A stretch of 64,000 bases of DNA from Aquilaria yunnanensis (GCA_039654915.1 CM077594.1:105166893-105230892), one strand, 5' to 3'. Numbered from the stretch's first letter, positions 47,012-58,200 are shown. Numbers and translations: made by a program. The notes: generated from the sequence alone by a model not told the origin.

Positions 47012-48553
47012 TTTACATTTGGGTAAATAGCACTCTTCATTCCTGAATTAAGATCCATGTTGTGGATTCATTCCAAAACTATAAAATATTACATCATTTA
47101 TCCTCTAATTATAAAAATATTATACTATTCATCCTGCTATTAAGTCGAGTCGTTAGGTAACGGAATAAGCATTTGATGGGGGAAAAATTGCACAATCAAT
47201 CCTAAATATAATAAAATTTTTTATTTAAGTGCTAAAACTTTACTTTTTTCTAGTTCAATCCTAGACTACTGCCTAATCATCACATTCCAGGGCACCATGT
47301 TACCCTTAGTTCAGTCCTAAACTATTGACTAGTCATCACAGACTCCACTGAACATCACATTCCAAGGCACCACATTACTCTTATTTTCCAACAACCAAAA
47401 ACCTTGCCATGCATTTGGCACTCTGCCACAACTCAAGTACATGCATTAATGCCGACTCTAAGAACAGGTAAACCGATAAACAGCACCTAAGAATGTACTC
47501 ATGAATCAACTTCTCTTCCCTATACCTAAAAAATTTACCACAATAACTGAGTAGAGTACAAAGTGAATTTGCATCAGACAGTATTCCCACAAGCCTCATT
47601 TTGAAAAAATGAGTTAAGCCCTTGTTTATATATCCATATCGAAAGTAACCATCAATTATAGAGTTCCAAGTTCTAACATTCGGAGCTGTACCTCCACTTT
47701 CAGGCAATCTATCAAACCCTTAGCTGCATAAACGAGAACGAACATACAAATTGATGAGCGAAGCAGCAACACAAGGGCCCAGGCATAGACCCAATTGGAT
47801 GATTGTAGAATAAAGTGTCTTGCCATGTCAAAGATTAGAGAGTGGTAGGTGAAGTTGGTAGCACAGAAAAGGAAGCAGGAGTACAATTGCAAGGCTGATG
47901 CGAAATTTCCACGTTGAAGCCTAGATGATAGATTTAATCTTGGAATTGAGCAGGGCTTTTGCTAGAATTGAGGAGGGACGGCGACAACTTAAATAAAAAT
48001 TTTGATAGAGATTTTAGCAAGTGATTGTCAGTTTTTATTTTTATATTTTATTATTTGTTGATAGTCTATATCATTTGGAATGTTAAAAACACAATTTTTA
48101 GAAAATGGTTTTGTACTTTTAAACAGAAATTATTTTTTTTGATTTTCTTGTCTGAAGAAATAATATTTATGAAAATTATATTTTTTAAATTATATTTTTC
48201 GAGTGGTGGTAAAGGTAAATAGTTGAATATTGACTATAATCTCATGGAATTAAACAAGAGTGACAGAATTGGTTCAATAAAAACACTTGAGTGATGTATT
48301 GGGCATTTTTGTAATTTTACTAAGTTTTAGAACTGAAATAAAAAATTTTACTAAATTTAGGACTGACTGTGCAAATTTTTCTCCACCAAATGCTCATTTT
48401 GTCACTTCCTAACAGTCAAACTTAACGACAGGATAAATGATATAATATTTTCATAGTTAGAGTATGAAAATGTAACATTTTGTAATTTTTGGTTGAATCC
48501 ACAACATAACTCTTTATTTAGGGACAATGGGTGCTATTTATCCTATTACATTT
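47012..48553. mobile_element. Pack-MULE carrying a PPR gene fragment
   Basis: Long terminal inverted repeats of roughly 230 bp: 47,021-47,250 (GGGTAAATAGCACTC, then GTTGTGGATTCA, then AAGCATTTGATGG) match 48,300-48,544 inverted (GGATAAATAGCACCC, GTTGTGGATTCA, GAGCATTTGGTGG). Flanks TTTACATTT (47,012-47,020) and ATTACATTT (48,545-48,553) form a 9-bp duplication with one mismatch. No transposase. The payload is a PPR fragment on minus plus AT-rich DNA. A 60-70-bp tandem duplication with CATCACATTCCA lies just inside the left TIR (about 47,260-47,385). Confidence 0.8.
47381..47900 (-). pseudogene. Pentatricopeptide repeat (PPR) gene fragment
   Basis: PPR proteins bind organellar RNA. On minus, the main frame (47,381-47,707) holds APNVRTWNSIIDGYFRYG, then LSDANSLCTLLSYCG and KLIHEYILRC, then LFLESALM. 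These are successive PPR helices of the PLS type (NVRTWNSIIDGY, SLCTLLS, IHxYILR). Upstream, 47,708-47,900 continues in another frame, so at least one frameshift is present. There is no start, targeting peptide or C-terminal E/DYW region. It is a captured partial gene within a Pack-MULE. Confidence 0.75.
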
Positions 48554-48833
48554 TCAAATTTTCAAACATCTAAATCCTCTATGATTTCCGTAAGTCTGTG
48601 GAACACGTTCAGTTAAAGAAAAAGTGATAATTTGTAATAACCGTTGCATTGCTAATCAAGTACCCCTGAATTACGTGAATCTAACACCCAACCACGGTCT
48701 ACGATCCTTAACCTAACAATTAAATAGTGACGGCCCGATGAAGTTTGATTAAAATGTTGGTGCTTACTATAATTTTTTAATTTTATTCTAATAAGAATTA
48801 ATTCTAATAAAATAAAAATATCTCAGCACTTTA

Positions 48834-48997
48834 TACTCTCCTTGAGACAAAAAAAAAATTATATTTAGAAACTACAAAACTTATGCTTTTTGTCGTAATT
48901 TTTTTTTAAAAATTAGCAAATATTAGTATAAATAAATTTAGGTTAAAATCAAGTAAAAAAAACTGAAATGTTACAAATAACTTGGGAGGAACGTAGT
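48834..48997. mobile_element. Degraded Stowaway-like MITE
   Basis: TACTCTCCTTGAGACAAAA on the left and, on minus, TACTACGTTCCTCCCAAG on the right resemble Stowaway ends with TA flanks. Short, A/T-rich, non-coding. Confidence 0.45.
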
Positions 48998-49007
48998 ATT
49001 ATATACC

Positions 49008-50247
49008 ATTTGAGGATTGTAAATTGCACTCGTGACCTATAACCTTTTATTATTATCCTATTTTGAATCATAATCTCAAAACCTAAAATGGGAAATCCTC
49101 AACTCTTAATTTATTGTTTCATTTGAAACCTTTAAAGGGTGAAAAAGTGTTAAAGTTGACGGAATTTGCCATGTGATATGCCAGCGTGGTTGATTTGCCA
49201 TAGTGGCACAATGAATTAACCGCTATTGATGATGTGTAAAAGAAAATAATAATAATAATAAATTAAATCTAGCCTTCCACCTTATCTTCCCCTCCTCTGC
49301 CCATCACTGACAGCTTTCACCTCCTCTTCTGCATCCTCCTACGACCCCTCTTCACAAAAGCACGCTGCAATTGCTCCCATTGTGAATCAATCAAAGGTTC
49401 TGATGAGGAACGAAGTCAATATTGGGGAAATAAAATCGGAGTTGGGGAAAATAAAATCGAAGTTGGGGAAATTGAATCGGAGTTGGGGAGGGCAAACAAA
49501 GGGACGATGGCAGGTGCACTATGCATTGCCCCTACTGTGGCTCCACCTCCATTTTAGCACCGGCCTTACCTTGATTTCAGCCTCCTTTATCTTCAATTTG
49601 ACATTCACTCGTACCATAACTCTCAAAATTGTGAAATTGATGAGAATTAAGAAACCCATGAGAACTATCGACTGGCAGGGTACGAACATGGCAACCATTT
49701 GGGGCAGCGAGCCGTTGGTTGAAATAAGCTGTGTGGCAGGAGAGCTTTGAGTTGGGCAGCAAGAGGGCAAGGAAGGAAGGTGATGGGTTGATGAGGTGGA
49801 GGGGCATTTGATTTTGGTGTGAATGGATGAGGGAAGAGTCGCACAGAAAAGCTGGCATGACAGGGACTGTGAGGCAGACCGTCAGTGATGCTAGGGCTGG
49901 TGGTTGGCGTCGGGTAGGGGGAGCGGCAGTCCTGGGGTGGCAACGACAGTTAAGGAGAAGTTAAGGTTTTGGGGGTAGGAAGTTAAAAAATAAAGGGCCT
50001 AGTTGCTGTTTTGCCTTTTATTTTTTTTTCTTCCTTTTTCACATTAGTGCTATTGTGGCAAATCACCTCACGTTAACATGCCACGTTGCCAGTTCCATAA
50101 ATTTTAATGGTTTTCGTTCTCCAAAGGTCTAAAATGAAACAAAAAATTGAAATTAAGAACTTCTCATATGAGGTTTTGATGTTATGGTTCAAAAAAGGAA
50201 AATAATAAAAGGTTAGGGGCCACGAGTGCAATTTACCAAATTGAGGG
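49008..50247. mobile_element. Second long-TIR MULE with GC-richer core
   Basis: About 200-bp inverted ends: 49,017-49,215 (TTGTAAATTGCACTCGTGAC, CCTTTTATTATT, then TTTGCCATAGTGGCAC) match 50,045-50,238 inverted (TGGTAAATTGCACTCGTGGC, CCTTTTATTATT, TTTGCCACAATAGCAC). Flanks ATTTGAGGA and AATTGAGGG agree at seven of nine bases. The core (49,260-49,990) is GC-richer, with a GAGTTGGGGAAA-type tandem (about 49,415-49,490). Its overlapping frames are not recognisable, so whether it is a captured gene cannot be told. Confidence 0.7.
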
Positions 50248-51082
50248 GCCATCATCTCTTTCTAGGACTATTACCCATTACACACCCAAATTATGTTGAC
50301 TCAAGTATTTTGCCCAAAACTTTTAACCTGTACACTTTGATCCCTAAACTGTTATGACTCAAACACTTCGATCATTTTACTCGGTAACTTGGTCACGTGA
50401 AACATTTTCTGTCAGTTATATAACAAAATTGTTAAGTAATTGCATAGTTTAATATTCCAAACTATAATTGCACAAACCTATAACTTTGTCACTTAAATTG
50501 CAATTATATGTAGCCATCTAAGTTTTTTACTTAAATTAATTACACCCAAGATTTTCGTTCTCAAAACCCAAGCCCTCTGTCATCTTACCAGTTGCAATCA
50601 TAGCACCATCACACGTGCCACCTCTTTCAACAACATCCCTACAACTTCCTTCTCTCCCACTTTGCTGCTGCATCCTCTGTAAATGACCGAGATACTTTTG
50701 CCTTCTTCTTTCTAGCCATCCCATCACTAATACCGTCATAACTACCTCCAGCTCTGTCACCTCTTCCACCACCATACCCATTGCCCTCTACTGGACCACC
50801 TTGCAGCGATTTCCTTATACCAAGAATAATGCCACCAATACCTTCATGGTGGGCTTTGCACCCACTTGGCTTTGCAAATTCAAATGATCTACTGCATTAG
50901 TTATGGTGGGCAAGTCAGTTTGGATGGCAGGTTTAAAAGCAAATATAGCTCATGACACTGAAGGGTCGCAAGTTGATTTGATCAGAGCCCATGGTGAGTT
51001 GAAGCAAAGTCGTGTTAAAGAGCAGGTTTGATCTGTGGTTGAGCTAGGTTTTTAGGCTCAGGAGGGTTAGGTGGATGCAAGA
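50248..51082. other. Intergenic DNA, no gene recognised
   Basis: 50,560-50,800 is GC-richer with a minus-strand frame of 81 codons (Met/Val/Gly/Glu-rich) that matches nothing I know. Confidence 0.45.
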
Positions 51083-51548
51083 CTAGCAACGGCCAAAATC
51101 TAAAAGAAAAAAATTATTTAAATAATTATTTATAAAATTAACTTTTATAAAAAATTATTTAAATAATTATTTAAAACGTTTACTTTTTGTTGTAAATTTA
51201 TCTCTAAGTTCTTAACTGTTGTATATTTGTCTAAATTTGGTCACTAACAACGTTAACTATTGGTCAAAGGGTGAATTTGCAATGCCAGACAATAATTTTG
51301 GATGATTATGCAATAGTTGAAAGGTTGAGAATACAACTTGCAATGAAAAGTCAAGATTTATGATTGTTGGCGCAATTTACCCTTTTCATATTCTTCACTA
51401 GTTCCCGCGGAGGGGGGGGGGGGTGGGATATTGCATTTGGTCCTTAACTCCTCACAAAATAATCAAATTAGTATCTAATATTTATAGACTTCCAAAATTC
51501 TCGGGAAGCAGCAGCACGCCCTAGCCATACATGGTTCCGCCACTAGTT
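51083..51548. mobile_element. Possible hAT-like MITE with poly-G tract
   Basis: The right end, on minus, starts CTAGTGGCGGAACC. The left end CTAGCAACGGCC is only a loose match. About 165 bp before the right end (TTACCCTTTT, a poly-G run near 51,413-51,424, GGTCCTTA, CTCACAAAAT) resemble the element at 8,190-8,552. Confidence 0.35.
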
Positions 51549-51961
51549 TCGATCAGTTAAACTTGGGCTCAGATTCTACTGTGGGTGAATTGGAGAGGTG
51601 GGTATTGAGAATTTCCACTTTGTGGAGCTATGGGATGTTGATTAAGATGAGGAGGGCACACAGCAACCGCAAATAGTTTGAACATTTTTTCATGGGTGGA
51701 GGTGGAGGAGGTAAGGTGAGGAAGCTCAAGTAGGGAAGAAAAGGGGTGGTTGGATTAAGGTTGACTACACGCAGTTGCGGAAGGTGTAAGAAAAGACTTG
51801 AAAGAGTGGACAAAGTGGCGATTTAAGGTTTCTATTGTGTGTTGGGGTTTCATGGCGAAATATGTCAAAACCGAAATATTAGGGTGCAAAAAAGGAAAAA
51901 AAAACTCAAATGGCTTTCGTATGATTTTTTACTTTTCTAAAATTGATAGAAGTTAAGAGTC
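51549..51961. other. Spacer, no gene recognised
   Basis: Minus-strand Pro/Leu-rich frames only; I see no family. Confidence 0.4.
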
Positions 51962-52743
51962 AATTCATTTTAAGTGGTAAATTTAATTTGAAATAATTTA
52001 TTTTTATTTTTACATCTTTTTTACTTGAAACTAAATTTATTTAAAAACTAATATTATGTAAGTGTAATAATACATTGAAAATATAATTTTTATATTCTTA
52101 CTAAATTCTAATGACTTTTTTATAGATTTAGGAATTAAAAAGAAAAATTAATAAAAATTTAACCATAATTATAATTTTTCTCCTGAGGTTTTGGTGAAAT
52201 TACACTTTGCTCCATCTAGTTTTATAAATATACACTTTACTTTTGCCTTTTTAATACAATCCAACATCAATTTTTAAAATCTTAATTTAGACATTATGGT
52301 AGCCATCTTTCAATAATTTCAACCTGTATGATATTTTTTTTACGGTTAATGGACATTTTAAATTATTATTTTTTACTTTCAATTTTTAAAATAGTTTTTT
52401 AAATGTCAATTAATTATAAAAAAATTATACAGATTGAAATTGCTTGAAGATGAAAGCCATGCAGCCTAAATTAAGATTTTAGAAGTTGTTATTAAATTGT
52501 ATTAAAAATACACGGGGTAAATTGTATATTTTTTAAACAGGTTAGGATAAAGTGTTATTTCACCTAAATATCAGGAGGTAGATTGTAATTAACCAAAAAT
52601 TTTAATAACATCATGAAAATTTACTTTCAAATGAATTATTGTATCTACATAATATTGACTTTCAGATGAAATTGGTTTCAGGTAAAAAAATGTAAGAAAA
52701 AATTAGTCATTTTAAATTAAGTTAACTTAGGTTAAAACAAATT
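51962..52743. mobile_element. Foldback MITE, family B, split by a family A MITE
   Basis: The left arm starts AATTCATTTTAA (51,962) with ACTTGAAACTAAATTTATTT. The right arm ends AGGTTAAAACAAATT (52,743) with GAAATTGGTTTCAGGTAAAA. Removing 52,163-52,605 restores the arrangement of the unbroken copy at 10,751-11,081. Confidence 0.7.
52153..52605. mobile_element. Mutator-type MITE, family A copy 4 (nested)
   Basis: Spans 52,163-52,594, with ends AATTATAATTTTTCTCCTGAGG and (minus) TTAATTACAATCTACCTCCT. Flanks AAAAATTTAA and AAAAATTTTAA are a near-perfect 10-bp duplication of the host foldback MITE sequence. Confidence 0.7.
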
Positions 52744-54002
52744 GGCTATAAGTCACATCTCATCACATGACCTAGTTAACAAGTTAAATGATTAAAGTAT
52801 CCTGAACTTGATAATCCAGGGATTGAATTGTGCCATTTGGAAGATTAGAGATAAATTGTTTGAGTTAGCATGGTTTGAAGGTGTAATTGGTAGTTAGTCC
52901 CTCCGTTACCCGATGCATGATTTCGGAAAAGTCTGGTGTGTGTGAATATGCCCTACAGCTACAGCCTACAGGTGAAAATTGAAACATACTCTTTTTAAAA
53001 GTTGAGAATTTCTGGCGTGTCCTTTTCCTTATCTTGACGACGCTTAGTCACCTGAACAAGGAATGGTTCAGCAGCGCAGGTGAGTAAAGGATTCAGTGCG
53101 ACAGAGAAGTGATGCGATTCACCGTGGAAACCATGAGATCCTCTTCCTATCCTTTGTGATGGATCTCATCTCCAATGGATCAACTCTAGCCAGGTTAATT
53201 ATCGCGTGATAACCGCGTGGATGCAACAACCAAAAAAGCGCCATGGGCCGTCGGTGGCTTGGCGCAATAAGCATCGCTGTTATTGCTGATCTTGTTCGAT
53301 TCCTTCGCACCCAAATTCTGGCCTTGAGAAAGGCAGCTGGAGGAAGTACTAGAAGAAGAAGGTGACAAAATCTTTTTGGGAAAATGACCAAAAAACCCTC
53401 CGTGAGGCTTAGGCAAACATACACTTATGTCTTCTATTTTTCAAATATCTACTCTTACCTCCCTTAAAAGTTAACATAACCTCACTTACCCCTTTACATA
53501 GGTAACTCTGTTAAAGACTGTCTAAAAAACAAAAGGAAAACTCATTTTATCCTCCTAACCTTCTTTGCTTGACAAATTTGGGCCCCCTAAACTTTTTAAT
53601 CTAACAAGCCACTCCAAACTTGCAGTATTTCCATTGTTAAACCAGTTGAGCTCTAGCCTAAACCAATATGTTCTAGCAATCCTCAAGAAACACCGACACC
53701 TTAGCCACATCAGAGAATCAAATTTGGGTTCGAGAGTCACCATAATTGACCTTGTTCATTTCGTGGAAGTAATAAGGAATTGAAGAATTGACCCAAGTTT
53801 TCTTCACTTGAAAGAATCAAATTTGGGTTTAAGAAAATCAGAGAATGAAATCCACGATTTCTTCGCCTCGATGCTCAGGCCTTCTATGAATACTCAAATC
53901 TTAAATCTGGATGAATCTGGACGAATATCAAATCTAGATGGAAATCAAATTTGAATGAAAATCTTGATAAAATTTTGGATAAATCTCAAATCCAACGGAA
54001 TC
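52744..54002. other. Intergenic DNA with an unrecognised GC-richer piece
   Basis: 53,040-53,400 is GC-richer. A minus-strand frame at 53,195-53,416 reads PSSSSTSSSCLSQGQNLG and CAKPPTAHGAF, plausible as an exon fragment but not a family I know. From 53,385 (GGGAAAATGACC) a sequence like one end of a MULE-type element begins, with no partner seen. Confidence 0.4.
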
Positions 54003-54331
54003 TGTAGCATTAATACCCAAAATCAATCAACAAAATAGAGATTCAATAGGTTTAGCTTTTGATTCAGGAGATCATCGAGAAAGAATGGACCTCGAGAGAG
54101 CGGAAGACTTACAAACAACGTAACAATCCAAAGAATAAGAAAGAACGAGGAAACAACAATATTCAGTTGATCTCTTCCTAAAGCTACAACCCAACTCTTA
54201 AAGGTGAAACCCCACAACTGAATAATGGAAACATAAAATAGGGCAAAAGATTAGCCAAGTTAGCACATAACTAACTCATGCACCCTCTCATGCAAATTGC
54301 CATCATTCCTGCAATGCACCATTTCATAACA
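54003..54331 (-). repeat. Putative 3' LTR of the Ty3-gypsy element
   Basis: On minus, a polypurine tract (AAGAGGGGTGGA, about 54,332-54,343) just after the Pol stop is followed by TGTTATGAAATGG. The sequence runs 329 bp to a CTACA end at 54,003, giving TG...CA. No matching copy was found upstream of gag, so the pair that would prove it is missing. Confidence 0.5.
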
Positions 54332-54360
54332 ATCCACCCCTCTTGAAAAAATTCTTGTCG

Positions 54361-55803
54361 TCAAGAATTGTTGAACTCAGGAAACCTTCTTCTGATATCA
54401 GCATATGCCTTCCATGTGGCGTCTTCTAGGGCTGAGTTAGGCCAATGTATTAAAAGCTTGGTGATTGTTGTATGTCTTTTCTTTTTTATCTTGCGATCCA
54501 AGATAGCTAATGGTTGCCTTATGACTTTGTCTTCTTCACCAAGCAAAGTAGGCTAAACCACAGTGCCTCATACTTTCTTTCTAAGCAACGACGCATGAAA
54601 AACATCATGGGTCTTAGCTGCAAAAGGCAACTTGAGTTGATAAGCCACAGAACCAATAGTTTCAACCACTTCAAATGGTCCATAGTACTTCTATGCCAAT
54701 TTGTGTATACCCTGAGTCCTTAGTGAATGTTGTTTGTAGGGTTGCAGCTTCAAGTACACCTAGTCTTTCACAAAGAAACTTCTTTTTGCCCTCCTCATAT
54801 CTGCCATTCTTTTCATTCACTGTTGGGCACGAGTGAGCTGCTCTTTGAGCTTTTTAATCACTGTTTTTCTAGCCTTCAAGCTACGATCCACTAACTCGGC
54901 CTTGGAGTCTCCAGCAATGTAAGGCACATGGATGAGAGGTGGCTGCCCATAAAGAACCTCAAAAGGAGTAAGAGAAGTGGAGGCATGGTAATTGGTATTG
55001 TACTAATACTCGGCCAACGAAAGCTAGCGTGACCATTCTCTTGGTTCATCTCCAGCCATACACCATAAGTATGCCTCAAGACATTGATTTACTCACTCTG
55101 TTCGACCATCGGTTTATGGATGATACGTAGTGGAGAACTGTAGTTGCACATTATGAACTATCATTAACTCTTGCTAGAAATTGCTCATAAATACAGGGTC
55201 ATAGTTAGAAGTAATGGTGACAGGCATACCAAGTAATTTGTATATGTGATTAAGGAAGACTTTGGCCACTGTCGAGGCAGTATAGGGGTGAGATAAAAGT
55301 GCAAAATGGGCATACTTAATAAAGCGATTGACTACCACCAATATGGCTTTAAATCCATCAAATTTTGGAAGGGCATCAATGAAATCCATTGTAAAGTGTT
55401 CCCAGACTTCGAGTATCGGTAGATGCTGGAGTAAGCCCAGGTTGAGCCATTTTTTGTATTTGAATTACTGGCATATGTAACATTGTTGCACCAAGTTCTT
55501 GGCATCCTTGGCAAGACCTGACCATCAACAGAATTACATAAGTTTTTTCTTGGTAATTAGAGCACCAGAGTAACCACTAGCAGCTCTACAATGTATCAGT
55601 TCAATTAATTTAGTTCGAAGTTGAGAGTCTGATTCCACCACCAACCTTTCTTTCTTCTTCAATCCTTGAGCATCAATCATATAATGAAGGTGGGTTTGAG
55701 GGTTATCTTGAATCTCCCATATTAATGTCTGCAAGTTAGGGTCACGAGGCACGCTATCTTTGATTTCCATCATCAATGGTGTAGTGAATGTGGTGATGGC
55801 CAT
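54361..55803 (-). pseudogene. Ty3-gypsy integrase and chromodomain (chromovirus)
   Basis: On minus: an integrase N-terminal region (55,534-55,803, ending in IHCRAASGYSGAL), a core with MDFIDALPKFDGFKAILVVV, then RFIKYAHF and HIYKLLGMPVTITS (55,174-55,389), and a C-terminal chromodomain with ILDRKIKKK, LIHWPNSALEDATWK and RRRFPEF (54,361-54,546). Integrase joins retroelement cDNA to host DNA, and the chromodomain steers it to particular chromatin. Many frameshifts and stops separate the pieces. The chromodomain places it among plant chromoviruses. Confidence 0.85.
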
Positions 55804-55811
55804 AAGTAATA

Positions 55812-56043
55812 CTCCCTCCGTCCCATAAATTTTGATACATTTGACTTTTTATTTTATTTTGACTCAATTTTATTCATATTATTGTTTGTTAAAAAAATTA
55901 AAAAAAATATATTTAGAAACTAAATATCTTGAATTATCATTCATATACAAAGATTTTATATTTATATATTAAAATGTTGAAAATAAAAAATCATAGATTA
56001 ATTGCCAAAAACAAATGGAGCAAAACTTTTGGGACGGAGGGAG
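55812..56043. mobile_element. Stowaway MITE inserted in the gypsy element
   Basis: Perfect inverted ends CTCCCTCCGTCCCA and TGGGACGGAGGGAG (one base apart) are flanked by TA on both sides (55,810-55,811 and 56,044-56,045). 232 bp, non-coding. It interrupts the gypsy pol between RNase H and integrase, so it is younger than that insertion. Confidence 0.9.
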
Positions 56044-56045
56044 TA

Positions 56046-57160
56046 ACTCAGTACTTTCCAACTGAGAGAGAGAATCACCAGCCACATTCTCTTTCCCCCT
56101 ATGATACTGGACCTCAAAATCGTAAAACAGTAATTTCACTATCAACCTTTGTTGTAAAGGAGTGGCTATCTTCTACTCAAGCAAATATTTCAGGCTACCC
56201 TGGTTGGTCTTGATGATGAAATGTCGTCCAATGAGGTAAGGTCACCACCTTTCAACATCAAATACTATAGCAAATAATTCCTTTTCATATGTCAAAAGTC
56301 CCATATGTTTAGTTGATAAGGCCTTGCTAATAAAGGCAATAAGGTGTCCACCTTATTGCAATACAACCCCTACTCCCTTCAAACAATCATCTGTCTCTCA
56401 CATAAAGGGTACTTGAAAATTTGGCAAAGCTAACATAGGAGCTGTAATTAGCACATGCTTCAATTTCTCAAAAGCAGCAGTGGCCTTTGTATTCCATTGA
56501 AATTGGTTCTTCTTAAGCAATCTAGTTAATAGTTGAGCAATGAGGTCATAATGCTTGATGAAGCATCTGTAATACCCCATCAACCCAAGTAACCCACACA
56601 ATTGCTTGATAGTCTTAGGTTCAAGCTAGCTCAATATAGCTTGAATTTTTTTGGGTTCAGCAGCTACCGCTTGTCACAAAATCACATACCCTAAGTATTC
56701 CACTTGAGTGACCCCAAAGATGCATTTATTTTTCTTAACAAATAAAGTGTGCTTCAACAACACCTTAAATACCAACTTTAAGTGCTTCAAGTAATCCTCC
56801 CAACTAGCACTATACACCAATATGTCATAAAAAAACACCAAAACAAACCTTCTCAAATATGGCTGAAATATAGAATTCATGAGACTTGATTAAAGCCAAA
56901 AGGCATAACAAAAAACTCAAAGTGCCCATGATGTGAACAAAATGCGATCTTATGAATATCATTTTCATGCATGCAAATTTGGTGGTATCTCGGCCTAAGA
57001 TCAAGCTTAGAAAAATATTTAGCACCATGCTACTTATCCAAAAATTCTTCAATGATTGGAATTGGAAATTTATCTTTTATGGTTACCTTATTCAACTCTC
57101 AGTAATCCACACAAAGCCTCCAGCTGCTATCTTTTTTCTTCACCAACACAATGAGTGAAG
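56046..57160 (-). pseudogene. Ty3-gypsy reverse transcriptase and RNase H
   Basis: On minus: RT core with FVLVFFYDILVYS (56,674-56,880; the first catalytic Asp of the usual FFDDI is Tyr here), VEYLGYVI, then GLMGYYRCFIKHY and FQWNTKATAAFEKLK (56,398-56,601). The RNase H part includes HLIAFISKALSTKH, TYEKELFAIVFDVE and YHRGKENVAGDSLS (56,060-56,390). The order matches Ty3-gypsy Pol. The missing catalytic Asp plus several stops make it dead. Confidence 0.85.
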
Positions 57161-57591
57161 AGAATGAGCTTTGACTAGGTCTGATTATATCCCCTTTCAA
57201 CATCTTTTTTACTATGCTCTTGATTACATTCTTCTGGATAGAAGAATAATAATATGGGAAGGTGTTGATAGATAGAGCATCTGGTGATAAAGGAATGTGA
57301 TGGTCATGAATCCTTTGAAGTGGTAGACTCGTTGGTTCTTTAAAAAGCTCATCAAATTGATTAAGTAATTCTTTTAACCTTTCACAACAATCTCAGCAAC
57401 TGTACAATTGGCCTGCATAGGAGTGCATCCTATTAGCTGAATAGTAAAAGCTTGCTCTCCATCTATCTTAATGAAGTAATTTCTAAGTGGTTTACGCATG
57501 GCTAGGAACTAGGTTAACCTTGGTGGATCCCCTTAAATGCATCTTGTGGCCTTGATATTTAAAAGACAAAGAGAAAGCTTCAAAGTTCCAT

Positions 57592-57846
57592 TTAATGTCC
57601 CCAAACTGCCTGAGCCATTGAATGCCCAATACCATTTTGCAACCCTAATGGCAACAAAAGGAAATCAACAAAGAATTCCACCCCCTGAATTTGCCATCTC
57701 AGGCCTCTACTCACCATGCCAATAGATAGCATGTGGCCATTTTTCACTGACATTCCCAAATGAGTTATCTGCTCAAGAGGATAGCCCATTCTTTTTGCCA
57801 AAGCTTCATCCAAAAACACATGCATGTTACCAGAATCAATTAACAT
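57592..57846 (-). pseudogene. Ty3-gypsy aspartic protease fragment
   Basis: LIDSGNMHVFLDEALAKRM carries the catalytic DSG triad region of retroelement proteases, upstream of RT on minus as expected. The start and junctions are degraded. Confidence 0.75.
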
Positions 57847-58029
57847 GCTAATGAGTGTTTTATCAATATATATCGTAACCCTTATAGTAGAATAATTAGG
57901 TAAAACCGATAGAGCGTTAAGAGATACATAATGAAGGTTAGTAACTTCATGGAATTCCTCGTCAGCCTAAATTTCCTTTTCCCCCACACAATCTTTAGAA
58001 TCAGGTTCAACAACTACCTCAACCTTATT

Positions 58030-58200
58030 CACTTGCCCCGTTTTGCACTTATGGCCAGGAAAATACTTCTCATTGCACCAAAGTATTGGTTATTAAGCCT
58101 TTTCTCATTCATTTATTTTTTCAAAAGTCTCCAAGTTGATTTAGGCAAGGGATGGGGTGCTGGACTTGGGGGAGTATAAGTTTTAGGAATTGGCAGAATA
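58030..58200 (-). pseudogene. Ty3-gypsy Gag zinc-knuckle end
   Basis: WCNEKYFPGHKCK at 58,030-58,075 on minus matches the Cx2Cx4Hx4C knuckle of gypsy Gag with the first Cys lost. A Pro-rich linker (KTYTPPSPAPHPLP) lies upstream. I cannot recognise the rest of Gag, so the element is probably truncated near 58.2 kb. Confidence 0.65.

Noticed and set aside
49382..49943. Frames of 80-120 codons in the MULE core
   Set aside because: Several overlap on both strands with no recognisable domain, so I did not call a CDS; the core is reported as possible captured DNA instead.
53385..53760. MULE end starting GGGAAAATGACC
   Set aside because: No inverted partner or flanking duplication was found within the window.
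54003..54060. Primer binding site (GGGTATTAATGC on minus) next to the gypsy LTR
   Set aside because: It lies at the far end of the 3' LTR rather than inside the element and is a poor match, so it was taken as LTR sequence.
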